From: Teichococcus rhizosphaerae
GTDB lineage: Bacteria; Pseudomonadota; Alphaproteobacteria; Acetobacterales; Acetobacteraceae
Reading direction: 5' to 3'
Length of the DNA: 64,000 nucleotides
Assembly: GCF_002631185.1 (NCBI RefSeq)
Contig: NZ_PDNU01000007.1
Location: 1 to 64,000 of the forward strand
The position numbers were made by a program, and so were the translations under genes. Each line of letters starts with the position of its first letter. Position 1 is the stretch's first letter. Positions 43,499 to 51,701 of this stretch are shown piece after piece. The notes under the pieces are model-generated. The model was not told where the DNA came from. It was given only the letters and a program-made list of their open reading frames with translations, and searched no databases.

Positions 43499-44893
43499 AT
43501 GCGACGCGCCCTCGCCCCGACCCGCCCGACCCTTCCCGCCCCGCTGCCGCGCCCCCCGCTGCCGCGCATGCCGGCGCTGCGCGCCCTGGCGCTGGCGGCG
43601 GCCCTGCCGCTGGCCGGCCTCGCCATGGCGCCGGGCGCAGCGGCCCAAGGTGCCGGAGCCAGCGGCGCGGCGAGGCCCGGCCCCGCCGCCGAGGCCGCGC
43701 CGGCGATGAACCGCATCGTCGCCGTGGTGAATGGCGACGTGGTGACGGCGAACGAGGTGGCCGCCCGCACCCGCCTCTTCGCGCTGAACGCCGGCATGGG
43801 GCCGAACCCCGAGGTGCTGGCGCGGCTGCGCCCGCAGGTGACGCGGCTGCTGGTGGACGAGCGGCTGCGCATGCAGGAGGTGCAGCGCCGCGGCATCCCC
43901 GTGGCCGACGCCGACGTGGCGGCGGCGGTGGAGGAGATCGAGCAGCGCAACGGCCTCCCCCCCGGCGGGCTGGTGGCGCAGCTTCGCGGCGCGGGCGTGC
44001 AGCCGCGCGCGCTGTTCGACCAGATCCGCAACCAGATCGGCTGGTCCCGCCTCGTGCGGCAGCAGCTCGGCGGCCAGGCGCAGGTGGGCGAGGCGGAGAT
44101 CGAGGAGTTCATGGCCGCCCACAAGGCGCGCACGGGCGAGCCGGAATACCTCGTCTCCGAGATCTTCATCCCCGTGGACGACCCCGCCGCCGAGCCCGAG
44201 GTGCGCCGCTTCGTGGACGACGTGGTGGGCCAGCTCCGCGCCGGCGTGCCCTTCGCCGCCGCCGCCACCCAGTTCAGCCAGAGCCAGACCGCCCTGCAGG
44301 GCGGCGACATGGGCTGGGTGCGCCCCGACGAGTTCGACCCCGCCGTGGGCCGCATCGTCGCGCAGATGCCGCCCGGCGCCATCGCCAACCCGCAGCGCGT
44401 GCCGGGCGGCTTCCAGATCGTCACGCTGCGCCAGAAGCGCGAGACGGGGCGCGAGATCGCCACGCTGGTCACGCTGCGCCAGGCCTTCTTCGGCTTCACC
44501 AGCGCGCTCGACCCGCAGGCGCCGACGCAGCAGCAGATCCAGGCGCTGGAGCGCGCCCGCACCCTGGAGGGCAAGGGCTGCAACGTGGTGGAGGCGGCCG
44601 CCCGCGGCAGCGACCGCCCGGCCGATCCCGGCGGCCCGCTGCGGCAGGACACCATGGAGCCCGCGGCGCTGCGCGGCATCGTGGCCAGCCTCGCCGTGAA
44701 CCGCGCCAGCCAGCCGCTGGTGACGCCGGACGGCGTGCTGGTGCTGGCCGTCTGCTCGCGCGAGACCCGCAACCTCGCCGAGCTGACGCCCGACCAGGCG
44801 CGCGCCCAGATCCTGCGCGAGCGGGTGGAGCTGACCTCCCGCCAGCTCCAGCGCGACCTGCGCCGCCGCGCGCAGATCGACATGCGGAGCTGA
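43499..44893 (+). CDS. surA: periplasmic chaperone / peptidyl-prolyl isomerase SurA
   Basis: A 464-residue SurA-type protein that escorts outer-membrane proteins such as LptD. It has a signal peptide (h-region [15 protein letters not shown], cleavage likely near AAAQG) and an N-terminal chaperone domain starting [17 protein letters not shown]. One recognisable parvulin domain lies at about 220-330 (SEIFIPVDD through [12 protein letters not shown] to [12 protein letters not shown]). A degenerate second parvulin-like segment is followed by the C-terminal helix. Start ATG 43499 with AGGA 8 bases upstream. rsmA follows after 7 bp. Confidence 0.92.
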   Translation: MRRALAPTRPTLPAPLPRPPLPRMPALRALALAAALPLAGLAMAPGAAAQGAGASGAARPGPAAEAAPAMNRIVAVVNGDVVTANEVAARTRLFALNAGMGPNPEVLARLRPQVTRLLVDERLRMQEVQRRGIPVADADVAAAVEEIEQRNGLPPGGLVAQLRGAGVQPRALFDQIRNQIGWSRLVRQQLGGQAQVGEAEIEEFMAAHKARTGEPEYLVSEIFIPVDDPAAEPEVRRFVDDVVGQLRAGVPFAAAATQFSQSQTALQGGDMGWVRPDEFDPAVGRIVAQMPPGAIANPQRVPGGFQIVTLRQKRETGREIATLVTLRQAFFGFTSALDPQAPTQQQIQALERARTLEGKGCNVVEAAARGSDRPADPGGPLRQDTMEPAALRGIVASLAVNRASQPLVTPDGVLVLAVCSRETRNLAELTPDQARAQILRERVELTSRQLQRDLRRRAQIDMRS

Positions 44894-44900
44894 GGCGGCC

Positions 44901-45728
44901 ATTTCCGCCTCCCTCCCCTCCCTCGCGGAAACCATTGCGAGGCACGGGCTGGCCGCGCGCAAGTCGCTCGGCCAGCACTTCCTGCTCGATGCCGCGCTCT
45001 GCGCCCGCATCGCCTCCATCGCCGCGCCGCTGGAGGGGCGGCACGTGCTGGAGGTGGGCCCCGGCCCCGGCGGCCTGACCCGCGCCCTGCTGGAAAGCCC
45101 CGCCGCGGGCGTGGTGGCGGTGGAGCTGGACCACCGTGCCATCGCGGCCCAGGAGGAGCTGGCCGCCGCCTATCCGGGCCGGCTCCGCGTCGTCGAGGGC
45201 GACGCGCTGCGGATCGACGCGGAGGCGCTGCTGCCGGCGCCGCGCCGCATCGTCGCCAACCTGCCCTACAATGTCGGCACGCCGCTGCTGATCGGCTGGC
45301 TGCGGCAGGCGCATCTGTTCGAGAGCATGACGCTGATGTTCCAGCAGGAGGTGGCCGAGCGCATCGTCGCCGCCCCCGACACGGAGCATTACGGGCGGCT
45401 CGCCGTGCTGGCGCAGTGGCGCTGCCAGTGCCGCATGACGCTGCGCCTGCCGCCCGGCGCCTTCTCACCGCCGCCCAAGGTGTGGTCGGCCATCGTCCAT
45501 CTCGTGCCGCATGCGGAGGCGCCCGACCCGGCGCTGATGGCGGCGCTGGAGCGCGTCACGGCGGCGGCCTTCGGGCAGCGGCGCAAGATGCTGCGCTCCA
45601 GCCTGAAGGCGCTGGGCGGGGCCGAGGCGCTGCTGGGGGAGGCGGGGCTCGACGGCACCCGCCGCGCCGAGACGCTGTCCGTGGCGGAGTTCGACCGCCT
45701 GGCGCGGCGGGTGCTGGCGCGCGGCTGA
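44901..45728 (+). CDS. rsmA: 16S rRNA (adenine1518/1519-N6)-dimethyltransferase
   Basis: A KsgA/RsmA enzyme that dimethylates two adenines in helix 45 of 16S rRNA. The family N-terminus ([18 protein letters not shown], then LGQHFLLD) lies upstream of any ATG, GTG or TTG: the first standard start in frame is GTG 45045, which would cut off SLGQHFLLD. The best start is ATT 44901, with GAGG 5 bases before it (275 residues); CTG 44949, also with GAGG 6 bases before, is second choice. SAM-binding [13 protein letters not shown] and the catalytic [10 protein letters not shown] (NLPY) are intact. It is last in the lptD-surA-rsmA run and converges with a glycosyltransferase. Confidence 0.9.
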   Translation: MSASLPSLAETIARHGLAARKSLGQHFLLDAALCARIASIAAPLEGRHVLEVGPGPGGLTRALLESPAAGVVAVELDHRAIAAQEELAAAYPGRLRVVEGDALRIDAEALLPAPRRIVANLPYNVGTPLLIGWLRQAHLFESMTLMFQQEVAERIVAAPDTEHYGRLAVLAQWRCQCRMTLRLPPGAFSPPPKVWSAIVHLVPHAEAPDPALMAALERVTAAAFGQRRKMLRSSLKALGGAEALLGEAGLDGTRRAETLSVAEFDRLARRVLARG

Positions 45729-45757
45729 GGGCCGGAGCCCGGGATCGGCGCCCGCCC

Positions 45758-46876
45758 TCAGCGCGCCGTGTTGCGCCCGCGGAACTCGCGGCTGCCGAAG
45801 ATGATGCGGCGCAGCCGGCGCACGGATGAGCGGCCGACATGCTGCTCGTAGATGTTCTCCCCCTCCGGCAGGCGGTCGAGCAGCAGGCGGTAGAGATCGG
45901 CCACCTCCTCGCGCGTCAGCGGCCGGTCGGGGTCCCAGTGGCGGGCGGCGTAGCGCTCCAGGAAGGCGCCGAATTCCTGCTGGCGGAACCTGCGGAAATG
46001 CGCCTGCTGCCGCCCCAGGATGGCGGCGACGCGCGCGGCCGTGACCGGCTCGATCGGCAGGTCCCCGCGCTCCACGGGCGTCATGCGGTCATAGCCCATC
46101 TCGCGGAAGCGGCGCTCGTTGAAGGAGGCGCCCTTCTCGCCGATGTAGCGGCCGAAGCAGGTGTCGGTCATCACCCGCGCCAGGCCGAGTTGGGCGCAGG
46201 CCAGGGCCTTCATGGCATCCTGCGACGACTTGTCGATCGCCATCTCGTGGCCCTCGAGCCAGCGATAGACGGCCAGGTGGTTGCGGTTCGGGTAGTCGGT
46301 CCGGCGGATGATCTCGAGATAGGGCTTCAGCCAGGCGTTGATCCTGCGCCAGGCCTCGCGCCGCAGCCCGAAGGCCCAGTGGTGGTCGAGCGGCACGGCG
46401 CGCACCAGCCCGGGCTCGGGCGTGGCGCGGTGGTCGCCATAGACCGCGAAGTAGCCGACCTCCGGAAAGGGCGCGAGCGCCTCGTTCAGCCGCTCCATCA
46501 TCGTCAGGTAGGCGGGGCCGAGCTCGAGGTCGTCCTCGAAGAAATAGGCGGTCTCCGCCTTCAGCGTCTCGAAGGCCAGCTTCTCGCCGCGCTGGATGTT
46601 GAAGGCGATGCCGAGATTGTCAGGGCTTTGCAGCACCTGCCCCTCGGGAAAGGCGGCGTGGAACGTGGCGACGCTGTCGGCGATCGCCTGGTCCTCGGCG
46701 TAGCGCACGCCCGAGGCGGCGGAAACCGCGCCGTCCTGCAGCAGGTAGATCCGGCTCGGGTCGAGCGCCACCCCCTGCTGCGCCTTCAGCGAGGCGCAGA
46801 AGCGCTCCAGATAGGGCGCGCGGTCGAAGGCGAAGATGATGATCGGCGCGCTGATGCCGCGCACGGTTTCGGCCAT
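45758..46876 (-). CDS. glycosyltransferase-like protein (GT-A fold) with DUF4214-like tail
   Basis: A 372-residue protein. The start is typical of a nucleotide-sugar GT-A fold (PIIIFAFDRAPYLERFCASL). A metal-binding acidic motif occurs at 114-116 (YFFEDDLELGP), as in GNT-I-like transferases. The C-terminal 50 residues (REEVADLYRLLLDRLPEG and onward) resemble the DUF4214 repeat seen in surface-polysaccharide proteins. No signal peptide. ATG 46876 has GGGAG about 10 bases upstream; a GTG at 46918 is possible. Acceptor and donor unknown; likely glycan synthesis. It stands alone between rsmA and rsmI. Confidence 0.72.
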   Translation of the reverse strand: MAETVRGISAPIIIFAFDRAPYLERFCASLKAQQGVALDPSRIYLLQDGAVSAASGVRYAEDQAIADSVATFHAAFPEGQVLQSPDNLGIAFNIQRGEKLAFETLKAETAYFFEDDLELGPAYLTMMERLNEALAPFPEVGYFAVYGDHRATPEPGLVRAVPLDHHWAFGLRREAWRRINAWLKPYLEIIRRTDYPNRNHLAVYRWLEGHEMAIDKSSQDAMKALACAQLGLARVMTDTCFGRYIGEKGASFNERRFREMGYDRMTPVERGDLPIEPVTAARVAAILGRQQAHFRRFRQQEFGAFLERYAARHWDPDRPLTREEVADLYRLLLDRLPEGENIYEQHVGRSSVRRLRRIIFGSREFRGRNTAR

Positions 46877-47026
46877 GCCTTCGAGGCTCCCCTGGGGTCC
46901 GTGGCCGCTCCCGGCCACGCTTCGGACTGGACCCTTGTGCTAGAGCGCCGCACCGGCCCGGGCAAGCGTCGCCGCTTCAGGCCGCGCCGTCCCGGCAGCA
47001 TCCTGCGGGCGCCATCCCTGCCGGCA

Positions 47027-47971
47027 TCATCCTTCCTGGCGCAGTGCCAGCGCCCGGGCATAGACCTGCTTGCGCGGCAGGCCGGTGGCGGCGGCCACCA
47101 GGGCGGCGGCGTCGCGCAGGCTCTCGCCGGCCGCCAGCGCGGCGCGCAGCCGCTCGTCGAGCCCGGCCTCCGCCGCGCCGGCCTCCGCCTCGGCGGCGGG
47201 CGGCCCCACCACCAGCACGATCTCGCCACGCGCCGGGTTGGCCGCGTAGTGCGCCGCCAGCGCCTCCAGCGTGCCGCGCCGCACCTCCTCGAAGCGCTTG
47301 GTCAGCTCCCGCGCCACCGCCGCCGGGCGCGGGCCGAGGTGCCGCGCCATGGCCGCCAGGGTTTCCGCCAGGCGGTGCGGCGCCTCGTAGAAGATCAGCG
47401 TGGCGGAAAGGCCGGCCCGCTCGGCGGCGCGCAGCCGCCCCAGCTCCGCCGCCCGCGCCGCCTCCCGCGGCGGCAGGAAGCCGTGGAACAGGTAGGGGTG
47501 CGGCGGCAGGCCGGACAGGGTCAGCGCCATCACCGCCGCATTGGCCCCCGGCACGGCCGAGACGGCGTGCCCGGCGGCGATGGCGGCGCGCACCAGCCGG
47601 TAGCCGGGGTCGCTCATCAGCGGCGTGCCCGCATCCGAGACCAGCGCCAGGTGTTCTCCCGCCGCCATCCGCGCCAGCAGGCGTGGCGTCGCCGCGTCCT
47701 CGTTGTGCTCGTGCAGCGGGAGGAGGCTCACCGAAACGCCATGTCGCGCCAGCAGCGGAGCGGTTACCCTGGTGTCCTCGCACAGCACCGCGTCGGCCGC
47801 GCGCAGCACGGCCAGGGCGCGGGGTGCGAGGTCGCCGAGATTGCCGATCGGCGTCGCCACCAGGGTCAGGCCGGGCCTGCCACCCGGCGCCCCGGACGTC
47901 TCGCTCGGGGTTCCAGTTGGGGAGATTTCATTTGTCGTTTCCGCGCTCGTCTCGTTCTCGTCCGGCTGCAC
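47027..47971 (-). CDS. rsmI: 16S rRNA (cytidine1402-2'-O)-methyltransferase
   Basis: A 314-residue tetrapyrrole-methylase-fold enzyme that 2'-O-methylates C1402 of 16S rRNA. Signatures: LTLVATPIGNLGDLAPRAL, DTRVTAPLL, LVSDAGTPLMSDPGYRLV and FYEAPHRLAETL. The first 34 residues are a hydrophilic, threonine/serine-rich extension; the start is a GTG at 47971. It is divergent from the lpoA-like gene with 40 bp of overlapping 5' coding sequence. The rsmI/lpoA neighbourhood (yraL/yraM) is conserved across Proteobacteria. Confidence 0.94.
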   Translation of the reverse strand: MQPDENETSAETTNEISPTGTPSETSGAPGGRPGLTLVATPIGNLGDLAPRALAVLRAADAVLCEDTRVTAPLLARHGVSVSLLPLHEHNEDAATPRLLARMAAGEHLALVSDAGTPLMSDPGYRLVRAAIAAGHAVSAVPGANAAVMALTLSGLPPHPYLFHGFLPPREAARAAELGRLRAAERAGLSATLIFYEAPHRLAETLAAMARHLGPRPAAVARELTKRFEEVRRGTLEALAAHYAANPARGEIVLVVGPPAAEAEAGAAEAGLDERLRAALAAGESLRDAAALVAAATGLPRKQVYARALALRQEG

Positions 47972-49179
47972 TGAGTGGAACTCTCCCGAAAACCCGGCGA
48001 TGGCTGACTGGCACCGCGCTGCTCGCCGCCCTTGTGGCGCTCTCGGCCTGCGCCCCGCAAGCCTCGGGCCCCGTCTACGCGCCCGCCCCCCTCGCCGGCA
48101 TGGCCGCCGCGCCGCCGCCGCAGCCCGCCCGCACCAAGGTGGCGCTGCTGCTGCCGCTCACCGGGCAGAACGCAGCGCTCGGCCAGTCGCTGCTGAACGC
48201 CGCGCAGCTCGCCCTGTTCGAGCAGGGCGGGCCGGGCTTCGAGTTCCTGCCGCGCGACACGGGCGGCACGCCCGCGGGCGCCGCCGAGGCGGCGCGGGCG
48301 GCGGTGGCCGAGGGGGCGCGCGTCATCGTGGGGCCGCTGACGGCGCAGGAAACCGCGGCGGTGACCAGCCCCGCGCGCGCCGCGGGCGTCCCGGTGCTGC
48401 CCTTCACCAACGATGCCAGCCAGGCGGCGCAGCAGGTCTGGCCGCTCGGCATCACCCCGGCGCAGCAGGTGCGCCGCCTGGTGGCGGCGGCCAATGCCCA
48501 GGGGGTGCGGCGCTTCGCCCTGGCCGCGCCGAACGGCGCGCTGGGCCGGCAGATGGCCGAGGCGCTGCGCGGCGCGGCGAGCGATCTCGGCCTGCCCGCG
48601 CCCATCGTCGAGACCTATCCGGCCGCCGCCGCGCCGGGGGTGGTGGCGGCGGAGGTGGCGCGCAAGATCGGCGCCACCGACGCGGACGCGCCGGCCGAAT
48701 CGCGCACCGAGATGCTGCTGCTGGGCGAGAGCGGGGCACGGGCGCGGGACTTCGCCGCCGGCCTCGCCGCGGCGGGGGCGGCGATGCCGCCGCTGCGCCT
48801 GGCCGGCCACGCGCTGTGGGGGCATGACGAGAGCATGGGCCAGCAGCCGGCCCTGGCCGGCGCCTGGTTCCCCGGCCCCGACCCGGCCGCCCGCGGCCAT
48901 TTCGACGGCCGCTACGAGGCCGCCTTCGGCGAGCGGCCGGCGCGGGTGGTGGGCGTGGCCTATGACGCGGCGGCGCTGGCCGCCCGCTCGGTGCGCAACC
49001 AGCCGCCCGAAGCGCCGGCACAGATGCCGCTGGGCGAGGTGGTGCTCGGCGCCGATGGCGCGCTGCGGCTGAACCCGGGCGGGCAGGTGCAGCGGGCGCT
49101 CGCGGTCTATGCCATCGCGCCCGGCGCGCCGCCCGGCGTGGCGGCGCCCGCCGAGCTGCCGGGCGGCGCCGGCTTCTGA
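47932..49179 (+). CDS. penicillin-binding protein activator, LpoA/LppC-like lipoprotein
   Basis: A 415-residue outer-membrane lipoprotein whose family member LpoA activates PBP1A. The start is a TTG at 47932 with an excellent GGGGAG ribosome site 7 bases upstream; no ATG or GTG precedes the signal sequence in frame. The signal ends in lipobox LSAC with the acylated Cys at residue 40. The mature part is a periplasmic-binding-protein fold (KVALLLPLTGQNAALGQSLL, VIVGPLTAQETAAV, VLPFTNDASQAAQQVW). The N-terminal TPR-like domain of E. coli LpoA is absent, as usual in Alphaproteobacteria. Divergent from rsmI. Confidence 0.88.
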   Translation: MSFPRSSRSRPAALSGTLPKTRRWLTGTALLAALVALSACAPQASGPVYAPAPLAGMAAAPPPQPARTKVALLLPLTGQNAALGQSLLNAAQLALFEQGGPGFEFLPRDTGGTPAGAAEAARAAVAEGARVIVGPLTAQETAAVTSPARAAGVPVLPFTNDASQAAQQVWPLGITPAQQVRRLVAAANAQGVRRFALAAPNGALGRQMAEALRGAASDLGLPAPIVETYPAAAAPGVVAAEVARKIGATDADAPAESRTEMLLLGESGARARDFAAGLAAAGAAMPPLRLAGHALWGHDESMGQQPALAGAWFPGPDPAARGHFDGRYEAAFGERPARVVGVAYDAAALAARSVRNQPPEAPAQMPLGEVVLGADGALRLNPGGQVQRALAVYAIAPGAPPGVAAPAELPGGAGF

Positions 49180-49250
49180 GCGGATGGTGGGGAGGAACGC
49201 GGCGGGGAGCCTTCCCCGCCCCCATGCCGATGCAGCCACCGGAGAGCATG

Positions 49251-50639
49251 ATGGATGAGGAAAGGCCGGCGCCGCTGCGCTGGCTGGGTTCGGCGGCGCT
49301 GATCGGCGGCGTGCCGGTGCTGCTGCTGGCGCTGATGGCCCTGAGCGGCAAGGCCGACCCCGGCGCGGCGCTGCTCGCCATGGCGCTCACCGCCCTGGCC
49401 GCCCTGGCGCTGGCGCGCCGCTGGCTGGGCAACCTGGCGCGGCTGGCCGCCGTGCTGCGCCGCGCCGCGGCCGGCGAGGGGGACTGGCCGGGGCCGCCCT
49501 CCGCGCCCCCGCTGCTTCCCGCCCTGGCCGAGGTCTCGCAGGGCGTGGCGCGGCTGGCGCGCAGCCTGGCCGAGCGGGGCGAGCTGCTGGAGCGGATGCG
49601 CCGGGCCGACGCCGCCATCCTGGAAAGCCTGCCGGACCCGCTGCTGGTGCTGGGCGCCGACCGCGCGGCGCTGCGCGCCAACGCCGCCGCCCGCGCGCTC
49701 TTCGGCGCCCGCGCCGCCGAGGCCGGGCCGCTGGCGGGGGATGCCGCGGCGCTGCTGCGCCACCCGGCGCTGGCCGGCGCGGTGGACCGTGCCCTGGCCG
49801 AGGGCACGCGGCAGGCGGCCGATGTCGTGCTGCCCGTGCCGGTGCCGCGCGAGCTGGCCGCGCAGGTCATCCCGCTCGACCCGCCGCTGTTCGATGGCGG
49901 GCGGCTGGTGGTGCTGCTTTCCGACCGCACGCGGGAGCGCGCGGTGGAGCGGATGCGCGCCGACTTCGTGGCCAATGCCAGCCATGAGCTGCGCACCCCG
50001 CTGGCCAGCCTGATGGGCTTCATCGAGACGCTGCGCGGCCCGGCCCGGGACGACCCGGAGGCGCGGGCGCGCTTCCTCGACATCATGGCCGAGCAGTCGG
50101 AGCGGATGCGGCGGCTGATCGAGGACCTGCTCGGCCTGTCGCGCATCGAGCTGGCCGAGCACCAGGCGCCGACCGACCGCGTGGCGCTCGCCGTCCTGGC
50201 GCGGGGCGAGGCCGAGGCGATGGCGCCGATCCTGGCCAGCCGCCATGTCAGCCTCTCGCTGGAACTGGACGAGGCGGCCATCGCCGCCCCCGCCGATGCC
50301 GAGCAGCTCGCCCAGGTGCTGCGCAACCTGCTGGAGAACGCGGTGCGCCACGGCCAGCAGGGCGGCGAGGTGAAGCTCGCCGTGGCGCGGCAGGGCGGCG
50401 CGCGCCCCGGCGTGACGATGAGCGTGACCGATGACGGACCTGGCATCGCCCGCGAGCACATCCCGCGCCTGACGGAGCGCTTCTACCGGGTGGACAAGGC
50501 GCGCTCGCGCCATGCGGGCGGCACCGGGCTCGGGCTCGCCATCGTCAAGCACATCGTCAACCGCCACCGCGGCCAGCTGCACATCGAGAGCCGGGAGGGC
50601 GAGGGCGCCACCTTCAAGGTGTGGCTGCCGGCGGAATAG
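49251..50639 (+). CDS. PhoR-like sensor histidine kinase
   Basis: A 462-residue kinase with two N-terminal helices (about 12-30 and 40-57) joined by a short loop, no periplasmic sensor, then a PAS-like region (about 115-225). The HisKA domain has H245 in NASHELRTPLASLMGF. The HATPase has NLLENAVRHG, DDGPGIA and HAGGTGLGLAIVKHIV. The architecture matches PhoR of the phosphate regulon, but no phoB or pst gene is adjacent here, so the role rests on similarity only. ATG 49251 has GGAG 6 bases upstream. A 27-bp repeat array follows the stop. Confidence 0.85.
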   Translation: MDEERPAPLRWLGSAALIGGVPVLLLALMALSGKADPGAALLAMALTALAALALARRWLGNLARLAAVLRRAAAGEGDWPGPPSAPPLLPALAEVSQGVARLARSLAERGELLERMRRADAAILESLPDPLLVLGADRAALRANAAARALFGARAAEAGPLAGDAAALLRHPALAGAVDRALAEGTRQAADVVLPVPVPRELAAQVIPLDPPLFDGGRLVVLLSDRTRERAVERMRADFVANASHELRTPLASLMGFIETLRGPARDDPEARARFLDIMAEQSERMRRLIEDLLGLSRIELAEHQAPTDRVALAVLARGEAEAMAPILASRHVSLSLELDEAAIAAPADAEQLAQVLRNLLENAVRHGQQGGEVKLAVARQGGARPGVTMSVTDDGPGIAREHIPRLTERFYRVDKARSRHAGGTGLGLAIVKHIVNRHRGQLHIESREGEGATFKVWLPAE

Positions 50640-50653
50640 GCCCCCGCCCTCAC

Positions 50654-50761
50654 GCCCGGCGCGCGGGCGCCCCACCTCATGCCCGGCGCGCAGGCGCCCC
50701 ACCTCATGCCCGGCGCGCAGGCGCCCCACCTCATGCCAGAGGCGCGGGCGCCCCAACCCCA
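50654..50761 (+). repeat. four tandem copies of a 27-bp repeat
   Basis: Contiguous 27-bp units at 50654, 50681, 50708 and 50735; units 1-3 differ by one base and unit 4 is degenerate. Each holds GGCGCCCC and CTCAT. The complementary strand of this array strongly resembles the 7460-7540 array (GCGCCG, then GGCATGA or GCATGA, then GGCGCC). It occupies nearly all of the 156-bp gap between convergent genes. No spacers, so not a CRISPR. Confidence 0.9.
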
Positions 50762-50795
50762 TCCGGAGAGGCGCCGCCCTCCGGGGAGCGGGGGA

Positions 50796-51701
50796 TCACT
50801 TCGCCCCCGGCTTCTGCCGCCGCCCTGGCGCTTTCGGCTGCTGCCCCAGCATCGCCCGCACCCGCCCCTCGGCGCCCTTCATCAGCTCCGGGATCACCTC
50901 GGCCTCGGGGAGGTTCCTCCAGTACTTCTTGGGCATCTCGGCGCGCATGGCATCCGGCTTCAGCCGGGCGGGGTTGAAGATGCTGGCGAAGTAGGTGCGC
51001 CACAGATCCTCCGCCGCGTCCTCGGCCGGCGCGTCGGCGCGGCGGGCGCCAAGGGTGAAGGCGAGCGCCGCGCCATCCCAGTGGGCGCAGCGGCGCGGCG
51101 TCAGGATCGACCAGCGCAGGATGGCGAAGCGCCGCACGAAGAAGCCCGCCTCCGCCTCGACGATGTGGTGCTCCGGCTCGAACCAGGCGACGGAGCGCGG
51201 CCCCTCGGCCGTGTCGATCTCCCGGAAGCGGAGAAAGGCGTGCATCTTGTGCGCGTCCCGCCGCACGGCGCGGGCCATGGCGCCAAGGCGCGCCATGCGC
51301 GGCTCGGTCGGGGTGCGCAGCAGGCCGGGGCGGGCGCGGGCGTCCCACAACAGGGAATGGAGCAGCGCGAAGCGCTCCCGGTCGGCATGGCGCACGGCCA
51401 GCTCGGCCATCTCCACGAAGTCGCGCGGCACCGCGAGGGGCGGGCCCACCGCATCCGGCGGCGGCGGGCCGGTGAAGAGGCCGGGCGGGTCCTCCGGGGT
51501 GCGCCATTCCACCGCCTCGGGCGGAATGGCCGCCGCGAGCAGCTTCCGCGCCGCGGCGCGCCAGGCGGCGAAATCCGCGTAGGAGGGAAGCAGGACGGTG
51601 AACGTCTCCGGCGCGGCGCGGCCGGCCCCCGCCCCGCCGGCTTCCCCCCCCTCCCGGGTGCCGGCGGCGTCCTCCGGCGGGCCGGGCTGGCCACGCGTCA
51701 C
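50796..51701 (-). CDS. DUF4130 / TIGR03915 family DNA-metabolism protein
   Basis: A 301-residue member of the TIGR03915/DUF4130 family, which is genetically linked to a radical-SAM protein and often to, or fused with, UdgX-type uracil-DNA glycosylases. Core segments: FVEMAELAVRHADRERFALL, DAHKMHAFLRFREI, WFEPEHHIVEAEAGFFVRRF and DLWRTYFASIFNPARLKPDA with MPKKYWRNLPEA. There is no glycosylase domain in this copy. The first 30 residues are low-complexity. The GTG start overlaps the radical-SAM stop (GTGA), indicating a two-gene operon. The biochemical function is unknown; the family is assumed to act in DNA repair. Confidence 0.85.
   Translation of the reverse strand: MTRGQPGPPEDAAGTREGGEAGGAGAGRAAPETFTVLLPSYADFAAWRAAARKLLAAAIPPEAVEWRTPEDPPGLFTGPPPPDAVGPPLAVPRDFVEMAELAVRHADRERFALLHSLLWDARARPGLLRTPTEPRMARLGAMARAVRRDAHKMHAFLRFREIDTAEGPRSVAWFEPEHHIVEAEAGFFVRRFAILRWSILTPRRCAHWDGAALAFTLGARRADAPAEDAAEDLWRTYFASIFNPARLKPDAMRAEMPKKYWRNLPEAEVIPELMKGAEGRVRAMLGQQPKAPGRRQKPGAK

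Noticed and set aside
38513-45142. Very long open frame on the minus strand across lptF-lptG-lptD-surA
   Set aside because: Antisense shadow caused by high GC content and codon bias; the translation is low-complexity R/A/G/H-rich and has no family resemblance. The same holds for long minus-strand frames at 15567-20054, 19394-24349 and 57527-61918.
49251-50639. Firm naming of the kinase as phoR of the phosphate regulon
   Set aside because: Architecture fits, but phoB and pst genes are not adjacent, so the symbol is withheld.
50654-50761. CRISPR-like array
   Set aside because: The 27-bp units are directly contiguous, with no spacers, and no cas genes are present.
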